From JAKACA01 sp052143575 (lineage in GTDB: Bacteria > Actinomycetota > Acidimicrobiia > Acidimicrobiales > Bog-793), in the NCBI GenBank assembly GCA_052143575.1, contig JBKQSP010000076.1, forward strand, positions 62,001 to 126,000: a stretch of DNA of 64,000 bases. Reading direction: 5' to 3'. Positions 50,362-58,501 of the stretch are shown piece after piece; positions within the stretch are counted from its first letter, which is position 1; each line of letters opens with the position of its first letter. The notes below the pieces were generated by a model that saw only the letters and a program-made list of their open reading frames with translations, had not been told where the DNA came from and did not search any database. The position numbers were made by a program, and so were the translations under genes.

Positions 50362-50574
50362 ATGCTCGATGCTCAACTGATCCGTTACCTGCGCCGTTTC
50401 GTCATCGCTCGTATCGCGGCCAGCCGACTCGGCGGCGACCGTGGTGACGTCGCTGAGAAGATCGTCATCGTCGGGGTGTTCGTCGCCCTCGCCATCGTCG
50501 TCGGGGCGCTCATCACGCACGCCGTCACCGGTGACGCCAACAACATCGCCAAGCAGATCGCCGGAGCGCCATGA
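50362..50574 (+). CDS. Small Flp pilin-like protein
   Basis: A 70-residue single-helix protein placed where the pilin gene is expected, after tadC. A charged N-terminal segment is followed by GDVAEKIVIVGVFVALAIVV, a pilin-like glycine, short polar gap with Glu, then a hydrophobic helix; the tail is GDANNIAKQIAGA. Streptomyces tad loci encode similar small proteins. AAGGGA lies upstream of the ATG, and the 73-nt gap before it is the largest in the locus, which may allow separate, stronger expression. Cleavage by a prepilin peptidase is inferred; no peptidase gene is in the window. Confidence 0.75.
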   Translation: MLDAQLIRYLRRFVIARIAASRLGGDRGDVAEKIVIVGVFVALAIVVGALITHAVTGDANNIAKQIAGAP

Positions 50575-51023
50575 TCGCTCGACTCGCCCGGGCGATGCCC
50601 CCTCCCGCCGTGCCCAGCCGCATTTCGGCTCTGCTGCGGCGACGGCGAACGCTCGACGACCGAGGATCCGAGACGGCCGAGATCGTCCTCGTCATGCCGG
50701 TCCTCATGGCCCTCCTCCTTCTCGGCGTTCAGCTCGCCCTCTGGGGCCTTGCAGCTCACGCCGTTAGCCTCGGTGTCGCCGAGGGCGGCGCCGCCGCGCG
50801 GGCGAGCAACGGTCCCCGAGACGCCGCAGCCGTCGTCGTGACCGACGTGCACGCCATCGCCGGCTCGCTCGTCGCATCCCTCACGGTCGGTGTGCAGCCG
50901 TTGCCGGACGATTTCGTGGCCGTCTCGGCCTCCGCGTTGGTGCCAACGATCTTCCCGGGTCTGCACCTTCACGTCAGCGCCGTCAGCACCGGCCCAGTGG
51001 AGGGATTCCGTGCGACGGGATGA
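50571..51023 (+). CDS. TadE-like pseudopilin
   Basis: The 150-residue product carries the TadE motif directly before its single helix: DRGSETAEIVLVMPVLMALL. The exterior part after the helix (VAEGGAAARASNGPRDAAAV) is typical of actinobacterial TadE proteins. TadE pseudopilins are matured by the prepilin peptidase and contribute to pilus assembly. The ATG overlaps the pilin stop (ATGA), and its own stop overlaps the next gene in the same way. Confidence 0.85.
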   Translation: MIARLARAMPPPAVPSRISALLRRRRTLDDRGSETAEIVLVMPVLMALLLLGVQLALWGLAAHAVSLGVAEGGAAARASNGPRDAAAVVVTDVHAIAGSLVASLTVGVQPLPDDFVAVSASALVPTIFPGLHLHVSAVSTGPVEGFRATG

Positions 51024-51535
51024 GCGGGCACGACGCACGGCAACTCCATGAGGAAGGGCAGAGAGAGATGCACGAGAAAAGACCCTTGACGGCACGCCGC
51101 CGTAAGCGGCGGCACAGCCGTCCGATCGGGAGCGACGCAGGTTCGGCGAGCGCCGAGCTCGTCCTCGTCACGCCCCTTCTCCTCGCCGTGCTCGGCGCTG
51201 CCTTCTTCGCCGGACGGCTCGTTCTCGCCCGCCAAGCCGTCGATGACGCCGCCCGCACCGCCCTGCAAGCGGCCGTCACCATGCCGGACGGCCGGGCCGC
51301 CAGCGCTGTGGCAGCACTCACGGCGCTCGACGAGATCGGCCACGATGGCGGGCTCTGCGCTCGCCTCTCGACGGTGACCGATACCTCCCAGTTCGTGGCG
51401 GGCGGGCGCCTCTACGTGAGGGTGAGCTGCGTGGTGCCCTTCTCCAACCTGGCCTTTGCGGGAGTGCCCGGCTCGGTCACGCTGGCGGCCGTGCGGGGCG
51501 GCGACATCGAGCCCTACCGCGAGGTTGGGCCATGA
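51020..51535 (+). CDS. Second TadE/TadF-like pseudopilin
   Basis: The 171-residue product has a basic N-terminus (LTARRRKRRHSRP), then SDAGSASAELVLVTPLLLAV and a single helix, again a TadE-type signature, followed by AARTALQAAVTMPDG and a cysteine-containing exterior domain (GLCARLS, VSCVVPF). ATG 51020 overlaps the preceding stop; ATG 51068, preceded by purine-rich AGGAAGGG, is an alternative giving 155 residues. Confidence 0.83.
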   Translation: MSGHDARQLHEEGQREMHEKRPLTARRRKRRHSRPIGSDAGSASAELVLVTPLLLAVLGAAFFAGRLVLARQAVDDAARTALQAAVTMPDGRAASAVAALTALDEIGHDGGLCARLSTVTDTSQFVAGGRLYVRVSCVVPFSNLAFAGVPGSVTLAAVRGGDIEPYREVGP

Positions 51536-51951
51536 CGGCACCGGCTCGACGCCACCCCCCTCGGCCCGAGACCGGATCGGTGACCGTGTTCGTGCTGCTG
51601 GTGTGCCTGTGTCTCGCTGCGCTGCTCGGACTCGTCAGCGAAGGAGGACTCGTGCTGAGCAGCCGCGAGACGGCCGTCGCCGAAGCCGAGCAGGCGGCGC
51701 GGGCCGGCGCGGCGGCGCTCAGCCCGGCTGCGGTGCGCGCCGGCAGCATCTCGAGCAGCCCACCGGAAGCCGTCGAGGCAGCAGAGAACGTCATGGCCCT
51801 CAACGGGCACGCCGGCACCGCCACCGCAGTTCGTGGCGTCGTCACGGCCACGGTCACCCCCTTCCGAGTCAGCACGCCTCTCTTGGCGCTCGTCGGGGTG
51901 CCCTCCATCTCTGTCACGGCATCGGCGAGCGCCTCGGCGGTCGCCGGCTGA
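51532..51951 (+). CDS. TadG-like pilus-assembly protein (Rv3654c-type)
   Basis: The 139-residue protein starts with a proline/arginine-rich segment, then TGSVTVFVLLVCLCLAALLG and GLVSEGGLVLSSRETAVAEA, the pattern of the helicase/secretion-neighbourhood TadE-like proteins encoded at the end of actinobacterial tad clusters. After the helix the sequence is Ala/Val/Thr-rich. The start overlaps the preceding stop (ATGA). The function is structural by inference. Confidence 0.75.
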   Translation: MTAPARRHPPRPETGSVTVFVLLVCLCLAALLGLVSEGGLVLSSRETAVAEAEQAARAGAAALSPAAVRAGSISSSPPEAVEAAENVMALNGHAGTATAVRGVVTATVTPFRVSTPLLALVGVPSISVTASASASAVAG

Positions 51952-51952
51952 G

Positions 51953-54205
51953 ATGCGACGCCTATCGGCACCGTCCCGCCCCACTGCCGCGAACTGGCAG
52001 GCGGGCTTGCGGACCTGCTGGGCCGCCGCAAGCGCACTGGCGGCCATGACGCTGCTCACGGCCCTCGTCGCCTCTCCCGTGCACGGTCTGAGAGCCCTCC
52101 TCGACCTCGCCGAGTCCCCGGCTCGACGCCTCGGCGACGGCGCCCTCACGGACGTGCTGGCGGGCGCGTGCTGGCTCGCCGTGCTCGCCGTGCTGGCGAC
52201 GTCGACAGCCGCCGTTGCGAGAACGACGCGCCCGCAGACGCGGCTTGTGCCAACCGGCCTCTCGTCTGCCACACTGTCGGCCATCCCGGCCACCGTGGCC
52301 GGGGAGCCGGCACCCGGGCGCCAGCGTCGGACGGGTGACGGTGGAACCGACACGCCACATCCGCCACAAAGACCTGAGATGCCCGTACGTCGACCCGGAC
52401 CGAGCAAGGAGAGCCCGAGGCCGCTACCCGGCCGGCACGCGCCGATGCCCGCGGTCGTTGCGAGCTCCACGGTCGCCCCCTTCGCTGCAGCGGCGCCAGA
52501 GCACGACTCCACGCCGGCAGCGTCCACGCCGGCCGCGCTGCCCCTTGCCACCCACCCCTCGCCGGCGCCGGCTCCGGCACCGCCTCCTCAGCCTCCGTCA
52601 CCGGTGGCCGGGCACCTGGAGGACCGAGAGTGGACTCGAGCGCTCCTCGGCGCCGCCGCTGCCGCCCCCGGCGCGGAGATGCCGCTTGCCTGGCTCCTCG
52701 GGCAGAGGGGGACGGCGGCCTTCCTTGAAGCCGGCGGCGACCCATCCCTCCCCTTTAAGCCGCACCCGTCGGGCGTCGGGTGGTGGATGGAGCGGGATCC
52801 CCGACTCGTCGCCTCCCTCCCGCCCAGCGGCGTCGTGCGTGCCAGCCGGCGAGCCGGTTTGGTCTCGCTCTGGAATCAAGAAGGATCCCGCGGCCTGCTC
52901 GACCTCGTCGTCGCCCGCAGCGTGGCACTGGACGGCCCCCCGGTCGCTGTCGGCTACACGGTGGCGGACATCGTCGTCGAGCTGGCCGCCCGGCGTTGGT
53001 CCGATCTGGACGAGGTGCTGCTCGTCGGCTTCGGCGGTGAGATGCACGGGCTCGAGAACGTGCGGTATCTCCCGACGCTGGAGGAGGCCACCGCTCTGTT
53101 GAGCGGTACGGGACATGCCGGCGAACGGGGCGCTCGATGCTTCGTGATCGCTCCGATGCCGATCGACGAAAGCCGTCGCGCAGCGCTGCGACGGTTGCTG
53201 CGACTCGTCGAACAGACGCCGTGCACCGGGGCGGTCTGTTGCGACACGGCCGTCGGCGCCCGCGCCACCTGGCACCTGGCTGCCCACGGGCAGACGCTTC
53301 GTCTCGAGGTGAGCGGGCGGACGGGCCTCTCCGCCGTCGTCTCGCCGTACCGCTGGGCCGAGCGCACGGGGACAAGTCTCCGTGTTGCCTACCGGCCCAT
53401 GCCGTCGCCGACACCGACGCCGGTGTCGGCTCCTCCCCCGGCCGAAGGTGGGGCGCCCGCCTCGACGGCGCCCGATCGCGCGGAGGACGTCGGCGTCTTT
53501 GTCCTCGGGCGGGTGCAGGTCGCCGGTTCCGCCGAGAGCTTCGAGGGACGCCCGCTCCTCCAGGAGTTGGTGACCTACTTGGCCTTTCACCCGGAAGGCG
53601 CCACGGGAGAAGCCTGCGCGACAGCGCTCTGGCCGGAGCGGCGTGTCCCTCCACAGACACTGTCGAACCGCCTCCACGAGGCTCGGCGGGCGCTCGGCCC
53701 GACGCCGGAGGGCCGCCCCCGCCTCCTTCGATCCGGCGGCCGCCACGTGCTGGCGCCTGACGTGACGACGGACTGGTCCCGCTTCGTCGCGCTCACCGGG
53801 CGGGGCACCGGGCCGGCCAGCTGGCGTCAAGCGCTCATGCTCGTGCGGGGACGCCCCTTCGGGGGACTGGCAAAGGGTGACTGGACGGTCCTGGAGGGTT
53901 TCTCGGCCGCCATCGAAGGCGGCATCGTCGAGGTCGCCAGCCGCCTGGCCGAGCACCTCCTCGACGCCGGCGACCTGCTCGGCGCCGAGTGGTCCGTGCG
54001 CCGCGGGCTCATGGTCGCACCCTGGGACGAGCGGCTCTACCGCCTCCTCATGCTCGCAGCCGACGCCGCCGGCAACCGCGGCGGGGTCGAGTCTGCGCTC
54101 CGGTCGCTTGCTCAGGTGCTCGACTGCTCGGGCGATCCCATCGAGTGCGTTCACCCCGAGACGGCGGCCCTCTACCGCAAGCTGACCGAGAGCCCGCCCA
54201 CCTGA
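51953..54205 (+). CDS. Large membrane protein with C-terminal BTAD domain (tad-locus regulator)
   Basis: The 750-residue product has two N-terminal membrane helices (WAAASALAAMTLLTALVASP and VLAGACWLAVLAVLATSTAA), a long Pro/Ala linker (about 100-220), a middle region of unknown fold (SLWNQEGSRGLLDLVVARSV) and a C-terminal unit resembling SARP-type HTH plus bacterial transcriptional activation domain (VGVFVLGRVQVAGSAESFEG, ELVTYLAFHPEGATGEACAT, LWPERRVPPQTLSNRLHEAR, AEHLLDAGDLLGAEWSVRRG). Similar membrane-BTAD proteins close tad clusters in Streptomyces. It starts 1 nt after the preceding stop. It may sense pilus status or act as scaffold. Confidence 0.85.
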   Translation: MRRLSAPSRPTAANWQAGLRTCWAAASALAAMTLLTALVASPVHGLRALLDLAESPARRLGDGALTDVLAGACWLAVLAVLATSTAAVARTTRPQTRLVPTGLSSATLSAIPATVAGEPAPGRQRRTGDGGTDTPHPPQRPEMPVRRPGPSKESPRPLPGRHAPMPAVVASSTVAPFAAAAPEHDSTPAASTPAALPLATHPSPAPAPAPPPQPPSPVAGHLEDREWTRALLGAAAAAPGAEMPLAWLLGQRGTAAFLEAGGDPSLPFKPHPSGVGWWMERDPRLVASLPPSGVVRASRRAGLVSLWNQEGSRGLLDLVVARSVALDGPPVAVGYTVADIVVELAARRWSDLDEVLLVGFGGEMHGLENVRYLPTLEEATALLSGTGHAGERGARCFVIAPMPIDESRRAALRRLLRLVEQTPCTGAVCCDTAVGARATWHLAAHGQTLRLEVSGRTGLSAVVSPYRWAERTGTSLRVAYRPMPSPTPTPVSAPPPAEGGAPASTAPDRAEDVGVFVLGRVQVAGSAESFEGRPLLQELVTYLAFHPEGATGEACATALWPERRVPPQTLSNRLHEARRALGPTPEGRPRLLRSGGRHVLAPDVTTDWSRFVALTGRGTGPASWRQALMLVRGRPFGGLAKGDWTVLEGFSAAIEGGIVEVASRLAEHLLDAGDLLGAEWSVRRGLMVAPWDERLYRLLMLAADAAGNRGGVESALRSLAQVLDCSGDPIECVHPETAALYRKLTESPPT

Positions 54206-54280
54206 GAAACCCCCGCCGCCTCTCCCCGGGCGCATTAGCCTGCGACCTGGACCGGGATGGGACCGGGTTCGGGAGGCCTC

Positions 54281-55057
54281 ATGGGGATACTCGACAACAA
54301 GCGCATCGTCGTCACCGGTGTGCTCACCGACGACTCGCTGGCGTTCTCCGTCGCCCGCCTGGCGATCGAGGAGGGGGCCGAGATCGTCCTCACGGGTGCG
54401 GGCCGCGGCATGTCGCTCACGAGGCGGACGGCGCGGCGCCTCCCCGTCGTGCCGGACGTCTTCGAGCTCGACGTCACCGTGCCCGAGCACGCCGAGGAGC
54501 TCGCCAGCGAGCTGACGACGCGCTGGGGATCGATCGACGGCGTCGTGCACGCCATCGGCAACGCGCCGGAGGCCTGCCTGGGGGGCGACATCCTGCGTGC
54601 CGACTGGCCGGACGTCTCGCTCGCCTTGCAGATCTCGACCTACTCGCTGAAGGTGCTGGCGGCGGCGTTCGCCCCGCTCCTCGAGAAGGCCCCGGGCGGA
54701 GCCTCCATCGTCGGCCTCACCTTCGACGGCACCGTTGCCTGGCCCGCCTATGACTGGATGGGCGTGGCCAAGGCGGGGCTCGAGTCCCTCACCCGCTACC
54801 TCGCCCGTGACCTCGGCCCCCGCAACATCCGCGTCAACCTCGTGGCGGCCGGACCGGTGAGAACGCTGGCGGCGAAGTCGATCCCCGGTTTCGCCAAGTT
54901 CGAGGAGGTCTGGGACGGGCGGGCACCTCTCGGCTGGGACGTGCACGACGCCGAGCCCGTCGCCAAGGCCACGGTCGCCCTCTTGTCCGGGTACTTCCCG
55001 AAGACGACGGGCGAGATGATCCACGTCGATGGTGGCTTCCACGCCACCGGAGCTTGA
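54281..55057 (+). CDS. fabI: Enoyl-[acyl-carrier-protein] reductase, InhA/FabI type
   Basis: NADH-dependent reductase of fatty acid elongation, 258 residues. InhA-like features are GILDNKRIVVTGVLTDDSLA, the cofactor-binding DVFELDVT, VVHAIGNAP, the catalytic YDWMGVAKAGLESL (Tyr and Lys) and the late NLVAAGPVRTLAAKSIPGF. The ATG at 54281 has GGGAGG 6 nt upstream; the in-frame ATG at 54257 is less likely. The next gene starts 10 nt after its stop. Confidence 0.94.
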   Translation: MGILDNKRIVVTGVLTDDSLAFSVARLAIEEGAEIVLTGAGRGMSLTRRTARRLPVVPDVFELDVTVPEHAEELASELTTRWGSIDGVVHAIGNAPEACLGGDILRADWPDVSLALQISTYSLKVLAAAFAPLLEKAPGGASIVGLTFDGTVAWPAYDWMGVAKAGLESLTRYLARDLGPRNIRVNLVAAGPVRTLAAKSIPGFAKFEEVWDGRAPLGWDVHDAEPVAKATVALLSGYFPKTTGEMIHVDGGFHATGA

Positions 55058-55067
55058 GAGGACAACG

Positions 55068-55463
55068 ATGCCGACAGCCACGCAGGTCCACGATGCCGTC
55101 GCCGCCTATGCCGCCGCCGTGTCGTCGGCCGACAAGGACGCCATCATGGCGTGCTACAACGCCAACCCGACCGTGACCGACCCCTACCCGCAACCGAGCC
55201 ACGTCGGGCGCGAGGGCGCCTCGAGCTTCTGGGACGGGGTCCTCGCCCTCGGCCGCCCCGTCTCGTTCGCGCCCGACCGCGTCGTCGTGGCGGGCGACCG
55301 TGGCGTCTTCTCCTTCGCCATCCAGGTCGAGATGGGCGAGGGCGAAGGGAAGATCCGCATGCAGGTCAGCGGTTACGACATCCTCACGATCGACGATGAC
55401 GGCCTCATCGCCGATCAGATGGCGTACTGGGATCCGGCTTCGATGCACCCGGTCAGGGCCTGA
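55068..55463 (+). CDS. SnoaL-like / ketosteroid-isomerase-fold protein
   Basis: The 131-residue product has the NTF2-like cone fold pattern: VHDAVAAYAAAVSSADKDAI, MACYNANPTVTDPYPQPSHV, GREGASSFWDG, ending FSFAIQVEMGEGEGKIRM and SGYDILTIDDDGLIADQMAY. It resembles steroid delta-isomerase-like proteins, with aspartates in plausible active-site places. The substrate is unknown. GAGAGGA lies before the ATG. Co-transcription with fabI is likely. Confidence 0.82.
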   Translation: MPTATQVHDAVAAYAAAVSSADKDAIMACYNANPTVTDPYPQPSHVGREGASSFWDGVLALGRPVSFAPDRVVVAGDRGVFSFAIQVEMGEGEGKIRMQVSGYDILTIDDDGLIADQMAYWDPASMHPVRA

Positions 55464-55482
55464 GCCTGCCCGGAGCCGTCCG

Positions 55483-56361
55483 CTGACGACAGGCCGGCGC
55501 CGGGCGGCCGCACGCCGGGGGCGACGTCCTGCGCCGTCAGGTCCGCCGCGGCGCGCAGCCGCCCTCCTCACCCTCGTCGCCGCCGTGGCGATACTTGTCT
55601 GGATGGTGCTGCCGTCGGCGGCGCCGCCGGGGACCCGCCTGACGGCGGGCGGGGCGTACTGGGGAGTCGACTCGGTGGCCACGCTCGGCTCGAGGATGCC
55701 CTCGGTGCAGCGTGCCTACGACACCACGCCGGCCTTCTGGGGCCGCTACGTGAGCGACTGCTCAGGGCACTGCGGCCACGACCTCAGCCGGGGCGAGGCG
55801 CGGGCGGATCTCGCCGGTGGCGTCCGCCTCCTCCTCGTGGTGGCCGACCGTGGCGGCCGCCACGACGAAGGCGGCCGAAACGGCGCCGACGACGGGCGCC
55901 AGGCCGTTGCGGCCGCCCGCGCCCTCGGCGTCCCGGCAGGCGTCGCCATCTTCAAGGATCTCGAGGAGGACAGCCCGGTGAACGGCGCCTTCATCGTCGC
56001 CTTCTACGGCGCCGTGGCGGCTGCCGGCTACGCCCCCGGCTTCTACCTGAACGCCGAGCCGGGCTCGCAGGGCGGCTCCGCCTACTGCCGGGCGGTGTCG
56101 CTCGACCCGGCCGTCGCCTCCGCCTACCTGTGGGCAAGCGAGGCGGAACCGGCCACCTCGGCTTCGACACCGCCGCAACGCGCCCCGGCCTACTCGAGCG
56201 GCCCCTCCCCCGCCATCTTCCCCGCCTGCGCCGGGCGCAAGGACGTCTGGCAGTACAGCGAGGCCGACGCCGCCGGGGTCGACGAGGACGAGGCCGTCAC
56301 GCTGGCGCCGTTCTGGGGCGCTAGTGTCCCGAGTCACCGATTCGCTAGAAATATTGGCTGA
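55483..56361 (+). CDS. Secreted DUF1906 (Rv2525c-like glycosidase-fold) protein, 3' end altered by IS insertion
   Basis: An arginine-rich N-terminus and membrane helix (AAALLTLVAAVAILVWMVLP) precede a DUF1906 domain: GGAYWGVDSVATLGSRM, FWGRYVSDCSGHCGHDL, GVPAGVAIFKDLEEDSPVNG, AGYAPGFYLNAEPGSQGG and KDVWQYSEADAAGVDEDEA. Relatives such as Rv2525c have a TIM-barrel related to glycoside hydrolases. No ATG/GTG/TTG lies before the helix; CTG at 55483 with CGGAG 7 nt upstream fits (GTG 55585 would start inside the helix). The last 13-14 codons and stop come from the IS630 element, so the native C-terminus is lost, though the domain looks complete. Confidence 0.8.
   Translation: MTTGRRRAAARRGRRPAPSGPPRRAAALLTLVAAVAILVWMVLPSAAPPGTRLTAGGAYWGVDSVATLGSRMPSVQRAYDTTPAFWGRYVSDCSGHCGHDLSRGEARADLAGGVRLLLVVADRGGRHDEGGRNGADDGRQAVAAARALGVPAGVAIFKDLEEDSPVNGAFIVAFYGAVAAAGYAPGFYLNAEPGSQGGSAYCRAVSLDPAVASAYLWASEAEPATSASTPPQRAPAYSSGPSPAIFPACAGRKDVWQYSEADAAGVDEDEAVTLAPFWGASVPSHRFARNIG
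56321..56346 (+). repeat. Left terminal inverted repeat of the IS630 element
   Basis: These 26 bp, beginning CTAGTGTCCCGAGTCACC, are exactly complementary to 57485-57510. The match ends after 26 bp (AGAAAT against GAAGAT). The repeat supplies codons to the upstream DUF1906 frame. Confidence 0.92.
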
Positions 56362-56415
56362 TCGGGAATTTCGGGGTTGGACGGCGCGTTCTCGTATGTG
56401 ACCATGGAGGTGCAC

Positions 56416-57510
56416 ATGCAAACACGCGGCCGTCCGATGAAGCCTCTCGTCCTTTCCGAGGACGAACGGGCGACCCTCGAACGGTGGGCCCGCCGGCCGA
56501 AGAGCGCACAGTCGCTGGCATTGCGGTCGAAGATCGTCTTGGGGTGTGCCGAGGCCGGGATTACGAACCAGGCGGTGGCCGCTCGGCTTGGGGTGAATCC
56601 GGTGACCGTCGGCAAGTGGCGGGGCAGGTTCATCGCCAAACGCCTCGACGGGCTCGTCGACGAGCCCCGACCGGGTGCGCCGCGCACGGTCACCGACGAC
56701 AAAGTCGAAGCCGTCATCGTGAAGACCCTGCAGCAGACCCCAACGAACGCCACCCACTGGTCGACCCGATCGATGGCGGCCACGACCGGGATGTCCCAAT
56801 CCGCTATCAGTCGCATCTGGCGGGCGTTCGGGCTGAAACCCCACCTGATCGACACCTTCAAGCTCTCGACCGATCCGCTCTTCACCGACAAGGTGAGAGA
56901 TGTCATCGGCCTCTACATGGCTCCTCCGGACCACGCCGTGGTCCTCTGTCTGGACGAGAAGACCCAGGTGCAGGCGCTCGATCGCACCCAGCCGATCTTC
57001 CCGATGCTGCCTGGGGTGCCTCAGCGCCAGAGCCACGACTACAAACGCAACGGCACGATCGACCTCTACGCCGCCCTCAACCTCGCCACCGGCGAGGTCA
57101 CCCACCAGCTGACCCCTCGGCACCGGGCGGTCGAGTTCAAGAAGTTCCTGAGCCTCATCGACCAGTCGGTGCCGGCAGGTCTCGAGGTCCATGTCGTGAT
57201 CGACAACGCATCGACGCACAAGACCCCGGCGATCAAGAAGTGGTTCCTCGCTCATCCGCGCTTCCACGTGCACTTCACGCCGACGAGCTCTTCGTGGATG
57301 AACCTCGTGGAACGGTGGTTCTCCGAGATCACCGAGAAGTGGATCCGTCGCGGCACCCACCGCAGCGTCAAAGAGCTTGCACAGTCGATCACCGACTGGA
57401 TCGACAGCTGGAACGAGAACCCCCGTCCCTACGTCTGGCACAAGACCGCCGATGAGATTCTCGACTCCCTCGCTGGCTATCTTCAGCGAATCGGTGACTC
57501 GGGACACTAG
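56416..57510 (+). CDS. IS630-family transposase
   Basis: The 364-residue protein has an N-terminal helix-turn-helix (AGITNQAVAARLGVNPVTVG, KWRGRFIAKRLDGLVDEPRP) and a C-terminal DDE catalytic domain: Asp in VVLCLDEKTQVQAL, Asp in HVVIDNASTHKTPAIKKWF and Glu in SSSWMNLVERWFSEI. It is full length with no frameshift. ATG 56416 was chosen because GGAGGT lies 4 nt upstream; in-frame starts at 56377 and 56404 exist. The stop codon TAG is within the last bases of the right inverted repeat. Confidence 0.93.
   Translation: MQTRGRPMKPLVLSEDERATLERWARRPKSAQSLALRSKIVLGCAEAGITNQAVAARLGVNPVTVGKWRGRFIAKRLDGLVDEPRPGAPRTVTDDKVEAVIVKTLQQTPTNATHWSTRSMAATTGMSQSAISRIWRAFGLKPHLIDTFKLSTDPLFTDKVRDVIGLYMAPPDHAVVLCLDEKTQVQALDRTQPIFPMLPGVPQRQSHDYKRNGTIDLYAALNLATGEVTHQLTPRHRAVEFKKFLSLIDQSVPAGLEVHVVIDNASTHKTPAIKKWFLAHPRFHVHFTPTSSSWMNLVERWFSEITEKWIRRGTHRSVKELAQSITDWIDSWNENPRPYVWHKTADEILDSLAGYLQRIGDSGH
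57485..57510 (-). repeat. Right terminal inverted repeat of the IS630 element
   Basis: Perfect reverse complement of 56321-56346. It contains the transposase stop codon, and its terminal CTAG also contributes the TAG stop of the convergent MerR gene (57509-57507). Confidence 0.92.
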
Positions 57511-58376
57511 GGGGCCGTCGTGGTCTCCCCGAGGGGGAAGGCGATGTCCCAGATCGGCTCGTCGTCCCCGACGGCGTCCGGTTCGGCGAGATAGACCTCG
57601 CGGCATGACAGCCGGCTTCCCGGGCGGGCGATGACCTCGGGCGAGCAGGCAACGGCGTCATAGGCGGCGAGGATCGCAGGGTAGTCCCACTGCCCTTTCG
57701 TGATCGTCGTGAAGGCCTCGTCGTGGGCAGCTTCGGTACGGATCCCGATGAGCTCGCTCGGCTGCACGTCGTGCGAGCAGGCGAGCGTCGCCTCCAGCGG
57801 CCCGTCGCTCTCGTCGTCGACGACGCCGTGAAAGATCAGGCTGAACGCTTCGATCGGCAGGGCTCCGCCCAGGTGCTCGGCGAAGGCTTTCTTGGCCTCG
57901 CGGACGAAGGCGTCGGTCTCGGAGGCCCGCAGACGGCGCTGCATCGTCATGAGGCGCCGTGAGGGCACGTGGCGGGTCCGAATCGTGAACATCGGGCGGT
58001 CTTCCTCTCTCAAAATGGCCTGGATGTGACGGACGAGGGAGCGGCGGCTCGTGTGCCGAGCCTCCAACTCGAGCAAGTGCCGGTTGAGCCGCTCGAGGGG
58101 GAGCTCGGCGTGCTCGCCGAGCTCGGCCAGCAGCGATGCGATCTCGGCCAAGCTCATGTCGACGCCGCGCAGCATGGCGATGAGTCGGGCAGTGCGAAGC
58201 TGATCGACTCGGTAGCGGCGGTAACCGTTGGACACCTCCACCTCGGCCGGTCGCAAGAGGCCCATCTCGGCGTAGATGCGGAGGGCCTTCGCGCTCAGGC
58301 GTGAACGTCGAGCGAACTCTCCGCTCCCGAGCAGTTCTGGGCTCCCGAGCAGTTCTGGGATCGGCTCCGCCGGCAT
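57507..58376 (-). CDS. MerR-family regulator with GyrI-like effector domain
   Basis: The 289-residue product has an N-terminal MerR helix-turn-helix (GEFARRSRLSAKALRIYAEM, GLLRPAEVEVSNGYRRYRVD), a dimer helix, and a C-terminal GyrI/BmrR-like ligand domain (FTIRTRHVPSRRLMTMQRRL to FPLGETTTAP). Such proteins bind hydrophobic or cationic compounds and activate efflux or similar genes; no obvious target gene is adjacent. The N-terminus contains a tandem ELLGSP/ELLGSG duplication. The stop codon abuts the IS630 tip, and the natural downstream sequence is therefore lost or displaced. Confidence 0.88.
   Translation of the reverse strand: MPAEPIPELLGSPELLGSGEFARRSRLSAKALRIYAEMGLLRPAEVEVSNGYRRYRVDQLRTARLIAMLRGVDMSLAEIASLLAELGEHAELPLERLNRHLLELEARHTSRRSLVRHIQAILREEDRPMFTIRTRHVPSRRLMTMQRRLRASETDAFVREAKKAFAEHLGGALPIEAFSLIFHGVVDDESDGPLEATLACSHDVQPSELIGIRTEAAHDEAFTTITKGQWDYPAILAAYDAVACSPEVIARPGSRLSCREVYLAEPDAVGDDEPIWDIAFPLGETTTAP
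58323..58358 (-). repeat. 18-bp perfect tandem duplication at the start of the MerR gene
   Basis: GCTCCCGAGCAGTTCTGG occurs twice back to back (58323-58340 and 58341-58358), adding six in-frame residues to the MerR N-terminus ahead of its DNA-binding domain. It looks like recent replication slippage. Confidence 0.85.
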
Positions 58377-58501
58377 CTGCCGATCTTCCTCCCTGCCCCA
58401 GGGGCACGGTCAAGGGCGAGTCGTCCCGGCGGCAGTGGCTGTCGCCGTAGAGCTGGCACGTTCGATGGAACCGATTCGGGGCCGGCGACGTCAGAACAAC
58501 C

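Larger units (their letters stand above)
56321..57510 (+). mobile_element. IS630-family insertion sequence, complete
   Basis: About 1.19 kb, bounded by perfect 26-bp inverted repeats and carrying one intact transposase gene. Both tips show CTAG, consistent with the TA target preference of IS630/Tc1-like elements. It sits between the convergent DUF1906 and MerR genes. Perfect ends and an open transposase frame suggest recent arrival. Confidence 0.92.

Noticed and set aside
52598..55081. An 827-codon minus-strand open frame
   Set aside because: It runs antisense through both the BTAD gene and fabI, which are strongly supported; no domain is seen.
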